DNA from: Aquidulcibacter sp.
GTDB taxonomy: Bacteria; Pseudomonadota; Alphaproteobacteria; Caulobacterales; Aquidulcibacteraceae
Reading direction: 5' to 3'
Length of the DNA: 64,000 nucleotides
NCBI GenBank assembly: GCA_027532555.1
Contig: JAPZTJ010000057.1
Location: forward strand, 1-64,000
The notes below the pieces were generated by a model. That model ran no database searches. It saw only the letters and a list, made by a program, of their open reading frames with translations, and was not told the origin of the DNA. The number at the start of each line of letters is the position of its first letter. The first letter of the stretch is position 1. The translations under genes were made by a program, and so were the position numbers. Below, one piece after another: positions 26,473-34,867 of this stretch.

Positions 26473-27480
26473 ATGTTTAAATCGCTTACAAAGTTTGGCC
26501 CCGGTGTTGGCTTGGGCCTCTTTCTGGCGGCTATCGCCTATTTTCCAACCCAAGGAACGCGCGTCCCCACCCTGTTGATAGCCCTGCTCCTGGGCATGTT
26601 GGCCGCGATTTTTCTAACCAAGCCCACGTTTAAGCCAGGCAATGATTTGTTGGCCAAGCCTTTGTTGCGGGTCGGTGTCGCCTTGATGGGCTTTCGCATC
26701 ACCATTTCGGACTTACAGGCTTTGGGCTGGCAGCCGGCTGTTATCGCGGTCTCGGCGGCTTTCGGCACCTTATGCTTAGGCTATTTGGCAGGTCGTGCCT
26801 TAAAGCTGCCGCGTGCAACCGCATTTTTGACCGCCACGTCTGTCGCCATCTGCGGAGCCTCTGCGGCTTTGGCGATTGCAACCGTCCTTGCACGGCGACC
26901 AAATTCTAATGTCGAGCGCGATGTGGTGGCGACTGTGGCCAGCATCACCATTATTGGCACCATCGCTGTGGTGGCTTATCCGGCGCTCTGCCACTTCTTC
27001 AACATCCCGATGATCCCGTCTGCAGTGTTTCTGGGCGCGTCTATCCACGAAGTGGCCCAAGTAGTGGCGGCGTCGGATGTCTATGGCGAAGCGGCCACTC
27101 CGGCTGCGACCACCGTTAAAATGATCCGCGTCGCCATGATGCCAGTTGTGATCTTTGGCCTCTTGATGATTTTGTCTTGGCGCGACCGCAAAGAGGGCGA
27201 ACAGGAAGAAAATGAAGCCACTGTCCCTGTATTTCTGTTAGGCTTTGTGGCCGCAATTGTCGTTGCCAACACCGGTTGGCTAACGCCCACGGGCATTGCT
27301 GCATTGACCAAATTGTCCAGCATCTGCCTGATCATCTCTATGGTCGCCTTGGGAGCCAATACGTCGATCAAAGGGGTGATGCTCTTGGGGCCACGGGCTG
27401 TGGGCGCACTTTTGATCCAGACCGCCATTATTGCCGCCATCTCCGCAACCGGGGTTGGCCTCATGATGATGGTGAGTTAA
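26473..27480 (+). CDS. YeiH family putative sulfate exporter (UPF0324)
   Basis: 335 residues from the ATG at 26473, which has GTGGGG upstream; a TTG at 26461 is less likely. About ten membrane segments with the family signatures LLRVGVALMGFRITISDLQALG, TAxSVAICGASAALAIA and FLGASIHEVAQVVAA. The family is annotated as putative sulfate exporters, linked in some bacteria to taurine or cysteate breakdown; no such enzymes are nearby, so the substrate is open. Its stop interlocks with that of the convergent GntR gene (TTAA). Confidence 0.88.
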   Translation: MFKSLTKFGPGVGLGLFLAAIAYFPTQGTRVPTLLIALLLGMLAAIFLTKPTFKPGNDLLAKPLLRVGVALMGFRITISDLQALGWQPAVIAVSAAFGTLCLGYLAGRALKLPRATAFLTATSVAICGASAALAIATVLARRPNSNVERDVVATVASITIIGTIAVVAYPALCHFFNIPMIPSAVFLGASIHEVAQVVAASDVYGEAATPAATTVKMIRVAMMPVVIFGLLMILSWRDRKEGEQEENEATVPVFLLGFVAAIVVANTGWLTPTGIAALTKLSSICLIISMVALGANTSIKGVMLLGPRAVGALLIQTAIIAAISATGVGLMMMVS

Positions 27481-28193
27481 CGGCTGACGGCCATCGAGTA
27501 TGTGAAATGTTCGCCCGGATGGATGCTAATGCTGGCCTGATAGGCCTGACCAGAGGCATCTAGATAGCGCCGCCGTGTCCGCAAGGCGGGGTCGCCCACA
27601 TGCTCGTGCAAGCACTTTGCCAGCTCGCGGCTCAATTTGATTGCGGAGATTTCTTGTTCAATCGTCGCAGCCAGAACCCCAGCGTGGCGGGCAATATATT
27701 CTGCGATGGCGTGCGGCCAGTCATCTAGGGCATCTCGCGGTGGCGCAAGGTCAGCTCGTACGCAGATGCGGGTGTGGGCAAGGGGCCGGCCACCGGCAGT
27801 GCGGACGCGCACGCCATCGATCCCGATCCAAGAGAGGGCCGTGTCGAGACCCATAGCCGCAATGTCGGCTGCATCCGCCGCGCCATAGCTTAAAATCACA
27901 AGGCGTGTATCGCGCGCATATTGCAGAATATCACCAATTTCACCCCAGCCTTGCGAGAAGGGGCCAATCGGCTTGGCGGCAATCACGACCGAGCCTGCGC
28001 CCCGGCGGCGCTCAATCAGGCCTTCGTCTGTCAAGATGCGCAGCGCGTCACGGGCAGTATGGCGCGAGACTTGGTGGGTGGCGCATAGATCTGATTCAGT
28101 GGGTAAAAGGCTGCCGGTTGGATAGTGACCTGACGCAATGGCTTTGCGCAGATCGTCCGCTAAGCGGCGGTAGAGGGGGTTGGGTGCGCTCAT
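27477..28193 (-). CDS. GntR family regulator with UTRA ligand domain (HutC subfamily)
   Basis: 238 residues from the ATG at 28193. N-terminal winged helix (about 1-70: LYRRLADDLRKAIASGHY, LPTESDLCATHQVSRHTARDALRILTDEGLIERRRGAGS) and a C-terminal UTRA domain (about 85-235) that binds small carboxylates or sugars. The start codon overlaps the stop of the CoA-transferase gene (ATGA), so it is translationally coupled to it. It most likely controls this gene and the divergent MmgE/PrpD-PaaK-amidase operon. Confidence 0.92.
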   Translation of the reverse strand: MSAPNPLYRRLADDLRKAIASGHYPTGSLLPTESDLCATHQVSRHTARDALRILTDEGLIERRRGAGSVVIAAKPIGPFSQGWGEIGDILQYARDTRLVILSYGAADAADIAAMGLDTALSWIGIDGVRVRTAGGRPLAHTRICVRADLAPPRDALDDWPHAIAEYIARHAGVLAATIEQEISAIKLSRELAKCLHEHVGDPALRTRRRYLDASGQAYQASISIHPGEHFTYSMAVSR

Positions 28194-29479
28194 CCTTTGG
28201 CACCTCTTTGCTGTGCCCAAGCTGACATCAAGTCGGCTCGATGTTGGGGGGCAGCCAGCGAGATGATCGCTTGTGCGCGGGCATCTTGGTCTAAGGGCTC
28301 TAAGTCAATGGCCCCCTGCTCGGTCACCAAGATCGGCGCATCCGAGCGGGCGATAGAGACACTCGGCGTGGTCAGTCGGGGCACAATCCTAGCCTCGCCT
28401 TGCTTGCCGACGCTTTGCACCATCACAATCGGCTTGCCGCCCGGACTGAGGCGCGCGCCGCGCAAAAAATCGACCGCTCCGCCCACACCTGCCAGCGTGC
28501 GCGAGCCTGCAAACTCACAATTAATCTGGCCGAACAAATCCACCTCCAGCGCCGCATTGAGGCTTACAAAGCGCTCAATCGCACCAAGCTGGGCCGCACC
28601 GTGGGTCTCGGCAATCGGGATCAGCTTTAGGCGCGTTTCCTGCGCCATTTGGGCCTGCAGTGTCTGACTGCCCAGAATAACTCCAGCCTTTAAGCTCTCT
28701 GCCCCATCCGCCAGCGCACCCGCCCCTAAGAGCGGCAGAATCCAATCCCCGATCAGGCCGGAGTGAATCGATAGCCCGCGTCGCCCAGTGAGCCCTGCCA
28801 TAATCGCGCCAGGAAGCTTGCCAATCCCGGCCTGCAGGGTCGCGCCATCCTCAATCAAGCTGGTTACGTGATAAACGATCGCATCTATGTCGCCTGAAGG
28901 CGCAGGAGTAGAGAGTTCTGGCGGAGGCGCATCGGCCTCCACCCACGCATCCAATACACTCAAATGAAGCTTTGGTGCGCCTTTCACTACCGGCAGGCTC
29001 GGATTGATCAAGCCAAGCTTGAACACAGCGCGGTCCAAGAAAGCGGGGCTCGCATCTGCTGACAGGGATAGCGAACAAAAGCCTCCCGCATCGGGGGCCG
29101 CGACATGAAACACCGCCGCCTTGAACGGGGCCGTCCTGAAATAGCGCCAAGCCGCTGAGTAATGACAAGGTATGACGCGCGTTTGGCCTGCGGCAATGGT
29201 GGCAGCAAAGTCGGGACTGGGCAGGAAAACCTCTGCCGAGGCCTTGGGCGATAAAGTCGCCCAGTCAAAGCGATTGAGACCCGGAATGAACAAGCCGCAA
29301 AAACATAAGTCGTCTGCCAGCCTGGGACTTGCCCGAAAGGCCTCTGCCAAGCGCAACGGCTCGACTGGCCCCGCAGGAATAAAAACCCGCCCACCGCATG
29401 CCCGTTCAGCCAGAAGGGCAGCCGCGCCTGTCAGCGACGACAGCTTCACGGGATGGGCACTTTGGGCCGAAGAAGTCAT
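28190..29479 (-). CDS. Acetyl-CoA hydrolase / 4-hydroxybutyrate CoA-transferase family protein
   Basis: A 429-residue family I CoA-transferase. The C-terminal half has the family pattern INPSLPVV, AGIGKLPGAIMAGL, then SLNAALEVDLFGQINCE, GVGGAVDFLRGARLSPGGKPI and VTEQGAIDLEP. Related proteins act as acetyl-CoA:4-hydroxybutyrate or itaconate/succinate CoA-transferases. The N-terminal half is less conserved. ATG at 29479 is preferred; an in-frame start at 29572 would overlap the divergent gene. Coupled to the GntR gene, divergent from MmgE/PrpD across 81 bp. It probably activates or swaps CoA on the substrate of this catabolic island. Confidence 0.87.
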   Translation of the reverse strand: MTSSAQSAHPVKLSSLTGAAALLAERACGGRVFIPAGPVEPLRLAEAFRASPRLADDLCFCGLFIPGLNRFDWATLSPKASAEVFLPSPDFAATIAAGQTRVIPCHYSAAWRYFRTAPFKAAVFHVAAPDAGGFCSLSLSADASPAFLDRAVFKLGLINPSLPVVKGAPKLHLSVLDAWVEADAPPPELSTPAPSGDIDAIVYHVTSLIEDGATLQAGIGKLPGAIMAGLTGRRGLSIHSGLIGDWILPLLGAGALADGAESLKAGVILGSQTLQAQMAQETRLKLIPIAETHGAAQLGAIERFVSLNAALEVDLFGQINCEFAGSRTLAGVGGAVDFLRGARLSPGGKPIVMVQSVGKQGEARIVPRLTTPSVSIARSDAPILVTEQGAIDLEPLDQDARAQAIISLAAPQHRADLMSAWAQQRGAKG

Positions 29480-29560
29480 GGTCTGCACGTTTTTGCGGCC
29501 TCTTTCGGCAAAATGGGTCAGAGTGATTGCGCTTCTCTCATAGCATGATATGTCCCCAAT

Positions 29561-30967
29561 ATGTCCGGCCAAAGCTCAGAGTCTATACAGGCACGCGCGC
29601 CACACACAGCGGCCCAGAAGCTAGCTCTGCACGTGGCTTCGACTACTTTGGCGACCCTGCCCCCCGAAGCGGTTCAGGCTGTGCGCAATTTCACTTTGGA
29701 CTTGATCGGTGTTGGCATTGCGGGCACGCGCTCGCCTTATGCTGAAGGTGTCCGGCAGGCAGCGGCCAAATGGGGTAGTGGGGCTGAGGCCCATGTCTTT
29801 GCAACCGGTGAGGCTTTACCCGCGCCGCACGCGGCTTTCGTAAATGCATTTCAGGCCCATGCTTTAGAGTTTGATTGCGTGCATGAAGGGGCCGTGCTGC
29901 ACCCATTCACCGTCGTGATCCCGGTCCTCTTGGCCGAGGCGCAGCGGACAGGTTTGACCGGTGCTCGCTTTGTTTCGGCTGCCGCTGTCGGGGTGGATGT
30001 GGCTGCAGGCCTCGGTGTTGCCGCAAAATCGCAGATCCGCTTCTTTCGGCCTGCGACATGTGGCCTCTTTGGCGCGGTTGCGGCTTTGGCGCATGCACGG
30101 GGTCTCAACGCCGATCAGACCGCACATGCCTTTGGCTATGCGCTCGCCTTTGCGTCCGGCACAATGCAAGCTCATGTTGAGGGCACCCCTGCGCTCGCGG
30201 CCAGCGTGGCAGGTGCGGCGCGGTCAGCCTTTGTCGCGGTAGATTTGGTGGAAGCAGGCCTGCCCGGTCCGATGGCGTCTATCGATGGCCCGTTTGGGTA
30301 TCTCTCGCTGTTTGAGCTCGAAACCGCGTTAGAGCCTGTGCTGGCAAGCCTCGGTCAAACCTGGCGGGCGGCCGAAGTTAGCTGGAAGCCGTTCCCGAGT
30401 GGGCGCGCCTCACACGGCGGGATCGACATGATCCAGCAATTGGTGAGCTTGGGGCTAAGTGCAGATAATCTAGAGCATCTGACGATTTCGGCCCCGCCCT
30501 TGATCCACCATCTGGTGGGTCGCCCGATCGCGGCGGCGCCACTCGAAGTCAATTATGCCCGCTTGTGTCTGCCCTATGTCGGCGCGATTGCGCTAACCAA
30601 GGGCGACGTAGGACTGACGGACTTTACGCCCGATCGTCTGAATGATGCAGCGATCCACCAGCTAGCCGCTCGCATGCAAGTGGTCGTCAATGATGTGGCC
30701 GAAGCGTCTGCGTTCGTGCCACAATCTGCCCGCGCCCTTCTGAAAGATGGTCGGGTTCTGGAAGTGGGAATCGAAAGGCTTTTGGGCACACCCCAACGCC
30801 CTTTGAGCCGCGAGGCGCATCTGGCGAAGTTTCGCGCGTGTTGTGCGTTCGGCTTTGGCGACGCCAATCCTGCTCTGGAAGATGCCCTCATTGCGGCGGC
30901 TGACCAGCTGACTGAACTCACCGATGTTGGCCTGTTGGGCCGCCTTGCCGCAGGGACCTTATCGTGA
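29561..30967 (+). CDS. MmgE/PrpD family protein
   Basis: 468 residues. Family features are LDLIGVGIAG (about 44-53), the AFVNAFQAHALEFDCVHEG stretch (about 91-109) where 2-methylcitrate dehydratase-type members carry HxxDFD/DD residues, and the central lid domain SWKPFPSGRASHGGIDM. PrpD dehydrates 2-methylcitrate; other members act on cis-aconitate or itaconate-related acids. No other methylcitrate-cycle gene is present, so a different substrate is likely. The paaK-like gene starts on its stop (GTGA), giving an operon of three genes. Confidence 0.88.
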   Translation: MSGQSSESIQARAPHTAAQKLALHVASTTLATLPPEAVQAVRNFTLDLIGVGIAGTRSPYAEGVRQAAAKWGSGAEAHVFATGEALPAPHAAFVNAFQAHALEFDCVHEGAVLHPFTVVIPVLLAEAQRTGLTGARFVSAAAVGVDVAAGLGVAAKSQIRFFRPATCGLFGAVAALAHARGLNADQTAHAFGYALAFASGTMQAHVEGTPALAASVAGAARSAFVAVDLVEAGLPGPMASIDGPFGYLSLFELETALEPVLASLGQTWRAAEVSWKPFPSGRASHGGIDMIQQLVSLGLSADNLEHLTISAPPLIHHLVGRPIAAAPLEVNYARLCLPYVGAIALTKGDVGLTDFTPDRLNDAAIHQLAARMQVVVNDVAEASAFVPQSARALLKDGRVLEVGIERLLGTPQRPLSREAHLAKFRACCAFGFGDANPALEDALIAAADQLTELTDVGLLGRLAAGTLS

Positions 30968-32346
30968 CGGATGTGCACACCAGCTTTGCCCAAAGCCTCG
31001 ACTATCGGGCCCTTTTGGCGGACCATCCAATTGGCGATGACTTTGTAAAGATGGCGACCACCATCAGTCGCGACCAGCTGCGCGCCCATCAAGAGCGCTT
31101 GTTTCAAAAGCTGGTTGCCCGGGCAGCAAAAACCCATTTCTACCAGCGCCTTTGGGGCAAGCATGGAATCGAAGCGGGTGACATCAAATCGCTCGACGAT
31201 CTGCCCAAGCTACCCACTTTTGGCAAGCAAGAGATTGTTGAGAGTATCGCGCTTCATCCGCCGTTTGGAGACTTTGCGGGTTTGGATTCCTATCCCGAAG
31301 GTGCCCGACCGCCGATGATTTTTCATACCACCAGCGGCACGACGGGGCGGCCTCAGCCGCTCTTCTTCGGGGCCAAAACACGGGAGGTGCAGAACCTGTT
31401 GCTCGCCCGTTTGTTCCGTTGGCAGGGCATGCGGCCCGGCGATGTCGTCCATTCCGTCTATGGCCACGGCATGATCAATGGCGGTCATTATATTCGCGAG
31501 GCCGTCACCCGCTGGACAAGTGCGACTTTCATGTCAGCAGGCACGGGGATTGAAACGCGCAGTGCCGCGCAAGTGGCGCTAATGCGCGACTTTGGCGCGA
31601 CCGTCATTCTGGGCTTCACCGACTATATCAAAAAGCTCGCGGAAGTGGCGCGCGCTGAAGGGCTAGAACCGGGTATCGATATCCCCATCCGAATGATCTC
31701 AGGCCAATTTGGCCGCGAAGATAAGGACGCGGTCTCCGCCCTTTGGGGAGGGGCGGCTTGCTATGATTGGTATGGCGTTGGTGATACCGGGATGATCGCG
31801 GGCGAAGGGCCAGACCGCGATGGTCACTATGTGATGGAAGACGCCCATTGGGTCGAAATCTGCGACCTCGACACCGCCCAGCCTGTGCCCGATGGACAGA
31901 CTGGTGATCTGATCGTCACCTGTCTGTTCAAGGACGATGTCTACCCGATCATCCGCTTCAACACCCATGACGTCAGCGCATTTCGAACCGACAAGAGCTC
32001 AATCGGGGTGCAGTTTAAGCGGATTGAGGGCTTCCTCGGCCGGTCCGACAATATGGTGAAGCTGCGCGGCATCAATGTCTTCCCACAAGCGGTTGGGCCG
32101 ATCTTGGCCGAACTGCCAGCCTTTGCCGGCGAGTGGATTTGCAAAGTCATGCGCGATGCCCAAGGCCGCGATGAACTTGTCGTGGTGTGTGAAGATCGCG
32201 GCGGCAATCCAGAAGCCTATCGCGAGACGTTGAAGCGTAAACTCGGCATTGAAGCGCAAGTCGAATTGGTGCCGCCCGGCGGTACGGCTGCTTTGACCCA
32301 GATTGAGTCCAGACAAAAACCCATTCGCCTGCTAGATCACCGCTGA
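30964..32346 (+). CDS. Phenylacetate-CoA ligase (PaaK)-like acyl-CoA ligase
   Basis: A 460-residue AMP-forming ligase of the PaaK branch. Visible motifs: TSGTTGRPQPL (phosphate loop, about residues 122-132), IIRFNTHD (about 322-329) and RSDNMVKLRGINVFP (about 352-366), which is the PaaK-type form of the acyl-CoA synthetase core. The motif that normally reads YGxTE is YGVGDTG here, replacing the usual glutamate. GTG start within the MmgE/PrpD stop; its stop and the amidase ATG overlap by one base. No other phenylacetate genes are near, so the acid substrate is probably not phenylacetate. Confidence 0.87.
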   Translation: MTDVHTSFAQSLDYRALLADHPIGDDFVKMATTISRDQLRAHQERLFQKLVARAAKTHFYQRLWGKHGIEAGDIKSLDDLPKLPTFGKQEIVESIALHPPFGDFAGLDSYPEGARPPMIFHTTSGTTGRPQPLFFGAKTREVQNLLLARLFRWQGMRPGDVVHSVYGHGMINGGHYIREAVTRWTSATFMSAGTGIETRSAAQVALMRDFGATVILGFTDYIKKLAEVARAEGLEPGIDIPIRMISGQFGREDKDAVSALWGGAACYDWYGVGDTGMIAGEGPDRDGHYVMEDAHWVEICDLDTAQPVPDGQTGDLIVTCLFKDDVYPIIRFNTHDVSAFRTDKSSIGVQFKRIEGFLGRSDNMVKLRGINVFPQAVGPILAELPAFAGEWICKVMRDAQGRDELVVVCEDRGGNPEAYRETLKRKLGIEAQVELVPPGGTAALTQIESRQKPIRLLDHR

Positions 32347-33554
32347 TGGATCACTCAACCCTTCTTGCCGCTAATCAGGCGCTGAACGCCTTCATCGCCT
32401 TTGATGAAACACCACCTGTTACGACTGGGCCACTGGCTGGCATCAAGCTCGGAATTAAGGGCAATATTGCAGTTCAGGGCCTTGCCAACACGGCAGGGGC
32501 TGAGGCGCGGCGCCATGCAATTGCGGCTGGGGATGCGCCTGTGGTGGCGACATTGCGTGCTGCTGGTGCCCAGATCGTCGGCACACTGAATATGCATGAG
32601 GGTGCCTTGGGTGCCACCACCGACAACAAGGCCTATGGCCGCTGCATCAATCCATGGCGTGCCAATTTTTCTCCTGGCGGGTCCTCAGGTGGTTCGGGTG
32701 CCGCAATTGCTGCGGGCCTTGTCGATGCTGCATTGGGCACTGACACGATGGGCTCTATCCGTCTGCCGGCATCTTATTGCGGTGTCTATGGCTGGAAGCC
32801 TTCGGGAACTTTGGTTTCACAAATTGGCGTTGTGCCCTTGTCGACCACCTTGGATCAAGTGGGCCCTTTAGCGAAAGATCCTGAAACCCTGTGGGCCATC
32901 GCCAAAGCTCTAGGCGCGCCAGCGCCGCTGACTGACATGCAGGGCCTGCGTTTTGCCGTGGCGCGAGATCGTGTTGGCCCTCCGCCGTTGGTTGGGCCGG
33001 TGTTTGAACTTGCCTGCCAACGCCTGAAAGACGCAGGGGCAGAAGTGGTCGAAGTTGATCTGGCGTTGGGCTTCTCTGATATCGACATCGTTTTGGCCTG
33101 CCTCTTGGTGTGCGAAATTGAAGGCGCAGGCGAATGGGTCACCGAACTGGCAGACCCAGAGTCGGGCTTAACAAAAGAGTTTCGGGCCATGCTGCTTTAC
33201 GGCAAGAATTCGCCAAAAGCGCGGATTGATCAGGCCTATGAGACGATTGCGCTGGCCAAAGAGCGCCTGCGCGCTTGTCTTGCTCGTGAAGGATTGGCTG
33301 GCATCATCAGCCCTACCGTTTCCCATGTCGCCTTTGACCACGACGTCGGCCCGCCTATCGATCAAGCCTATGCCACCATGTATGCCAATGTCGGCGACCT
33401 TCCCGCCATCAGTGCGCCTATGGGCCTGATCGACGGCCTGCCCATTGGCTTTCATGCCATGACGGCACCGGGCCGCGAAGACGTTGCGTTAGGTCTCGCG
33501 GGTGTCTTTCCAGCATTAGTTTTGCCGGTGTGGCAGGCTTCAGAGGGCCCCTAA
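32346..33554 (+). CDS. Amidase (amidase-signature family)
   Basis: 402 residues with the Lys-cisSer-Ser catalytic set intact: K38 in GIKGNIAVQG, S114 in GGSSGGSG and S137 in TMGSIRLPAS. The usual GIKD(N) reads GIKGN and the usual GGSI reads MGSI. Length is short for the family, as in hydrolases of small amides. Third gene of the MmgE/PrpD-PaaK operon, joined by a one-base overlap. It may release the acid that the ligase activates, which would make the island a route for an amide-containing compound; this is inference. Confidence 0.88.
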   Translation: MDHSTLLAANQALNAFIAFDETPPVTTGPLAGIKLGIKGNIAVQGLANTAGAEARRHAIAAGDAPVVATLRAAGAQIVGTLNMHEGALGATTDNKAYGRCINPWRANFSPGGSSGGSGAAIAAGLVDAALGTDTMGSIRLPASYCGVYGWKPSGTLVSQIGVVPLSTTLDQVGPLAKDPETLWAIAKALGAPAPLTDMQGLRFAVARDRVGPPPLVGPVFELACQRLKDAGAEVVEVDLALGFSDIDIVLACLLVCEIEGAGEWVTELADPESGLTKEFRAMLLYGKNSPKARIDQAYETIALAKERLRACLAREGLAGIISPTVSHVAFDHDVGPPIDQAYATMYANVGDLPAISAPMGLIDGLPIGFHAMTAPGREDVALGLAGVFPALVLPVWQASEGP

Positions 33555-33650
33555 GCACAAAAATATGTCTCGGCGAACAGTGGTTAACCCTTGCCGAATG
33601 AGGCCCTTGAGCGCATGTTTAGCTTCGGGACGGGCAAGTGGAGAGATGCA

Positions 33651-34259
33651 ATGAAAACGCTTGTAACTTTAATTGCCCTTGCTGCAACAGTGGGCCTATC
33701 GGCATGTGCCACGACGACAACCAAGTCTGGCCCAACGCCATATCAAGCCGCAGCAACAGGTAAATTCGGCTTTACCGATCAACGGATTGAAGCCAATCGC
33801 TTTCGTATCACGTTTGACGGCAATACGAAAACCACGCGCCAACAAGTCGAGGATTCGCTTTTGTTACGCGCCGCCGATGTGACCATCGACAATGGCTATG
33901 ATTGGTTTCAAGTTGTCCAACGCGCGACAGATCCAAAAACCTACAGCCGCCCTCGCATGAGTTCGCGTTGGGCATTTGGCGGGGGCATTGGCTATAGTTC
34001 GTTCCGAACCTTTCACCCGCGCTACGGCTGGGTAAGCTATTACGACCCATTCTGGTCCAATGGCTTTTATGACCCGTTCTTCGACCGGTTTGACAATGAT
34101 GAAATCACCCGCTTTCAAGCTACGGCTGAGATCATTTTGGGCAAGGGCCCCAAGCCAGCGGACCGGGCCGAGGCGTTTGACGCCCGCGATGTGAAGTCGA
34201 ATTTGGGTGCACGCGTCACGCCTCCTCCGCCTCCAGCGCCACCTGTAGCAAAGCCTTAA
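33651..34259 (+). CDS. CC0125/CC1285 family lipoprotein
   Basis: 202 residues from the ATG at 33651, preceded by GGAGAG. Lipobox LSAC with the cysteine near residue 19. The pattern TPYQAAATGKFGFTDQRIEANRFRITFDGN, followed by an aromatic-rich central segment (WAFGGGIGYSSFRTFHPRYGWVSYYDPFW) and a C-terminal AEIILGKGPKPADRAEAFDARDV, is that of a lipoprotein family described from Caulobacter. A Pro-rich tail ends it. Outer-membrane location and function are not known. The cupin gene begins on its stop codon (TAATG). Confidence 0.85.
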   Translation: MKTLVTLIALAATVGLSACATTTTKSGPTPYQAAATGKFGFTDQRIEANRFRITFDGNTKTTRQQVEDSLLLRAADVTIDNGYDWFQVVQRATDPKTYSRPRMSSRWAFGGGIGYSSFRTFHPRYGWVSYYDPFWSNGFYDPFFDRFDNDEITRFQATAEIILGKGPKPADRAEAFDARDVKSNLGARVTPPPPPAPPVAKP

Positions 34260-34612
34260 TGCGGATCATCCTGTTCCGCGATTCCAAAGAGCCTTTTGAG
34301 CCTTGGCAACCAGAGCCCGACCGGGTTGTGGTCGCCGGGGCGACAGGCGGCACACAGAACCTGTATGAGAGCGGCGACAGTCGCGTCTTCGCAGGCGTTT
34401 GGCACGCGACGCGCGGCTCGTGGCGAGTTGTCTATGACGAGGTGGAATATTGCCATATCACCAAGGGCCGTGCCCGTCTCACTTCGTCAACTGGCATGGT
34501 GACCGAGGTTGAAGCCGGCGATGGCTTTGTCATTCCAAACGGCTTTGAGGGCGTTTGGGAGGTGCTTGAAGATATGGAAAAGCACTATGTGATCGTTTTG
34601 CCGGCGGGGTAG
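34259..34612 (+). CDS. Cupin domain protein (EutQ/DUF861-like)
   Basis: 117 residues forming a single cupin barrel: GVWHATRGSWRVVYDEVEYCHITKGRARLTSS then VEAGDGFVIPNGFEGVWEVLEDMEKHYVIVL. The canonical metal histidines are mostly replaced (one E and one H remain in VEYCHI), as in DUF861/EutQ-like cupins, many of which are ureidoglycolate-related or of unknown role. It is translationally coupled to the lipoprotein by a one-base TAATG overlap. Confidence 0.82.
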   Translation: MRIILFRDSKEPFEPWQPEPDRVVVAGATGGTQNLYESGDSRVFAGVWHATRGSWRVVYDEVEYCHITKGRARLTSSTGMVTEVEAGDGFVIPNGFEGVWEVLEDMEKHYVIVLPAG

Positions 34613-34705
34613 CAGGCGCGTTTTTAGCTAATCGTCCGGACATGGTTTTAGTGACCCTTCTGGTCCCAAAACCATAGGCTAGATTATTTGGCGGAGCCTT
34701 CGCGG

Positions 34706-34768
34706 GTCAAGGTCGCAGCTTCGCTGCGTCGCGGCGCGACAGATTTCCAAAGGAAATCTGACCTTGAC
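34706..34768. repeat. Compact four-way-junction palindrome in intergenic region
   Basis: In the 255-bp gap between the cupin and superoxide dismutase genes, every base of 34706-34768 outside four short loops is paired. A 9-bp outer stem GTCAAGGTC/GACCTTGAC (34706-34714/34760-34768) encloses three hairpins lying back to back: GCAGC-TTC-GCTGC (34715-34727), GTCGC-GGC-GCGAC (34728-34740) and AGATTTCC-AAA-GGAAATCT (34741-34759), each with a 3-base loop and with no unpaired base at the junction. It looks like a mobile palindromic element or a structured RNA, not a simple terminator. Confidence 0.7.
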
Positions 34769-34796
34769 GCACTAAGGCACCTATACAAAATTGAAA

Positions 34797-34834
34797 AAGG
34801 CCGTTGGTGCGGCACTGCCGTCACCAAAGGCCTT
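34797..34834 (-). terminator. Rho-independent terminator of the superoxide dismutase gene
   Basis: Long interrupted stem: AAGGCC/GGCCTT, then TTGGTG/CACCAA, then an inner CGGC-ACT-GCCG hairpin, followed on the minus strand by five T. It lies about 34 bases past the stop codon of the superoxide dismutase gene. Confidence 0.85.
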
Positions 34835-34867
34835 CTAGAATAGGTCGTTTGGCAATCCAAACTCTGA

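Noticed and set aside
30964..32346. Paa phenylacetate pathway assignment for the ligase
   Set aside because: No paaABCDE, paaZ or paaG genes are near and the YGxTE motif is changed.
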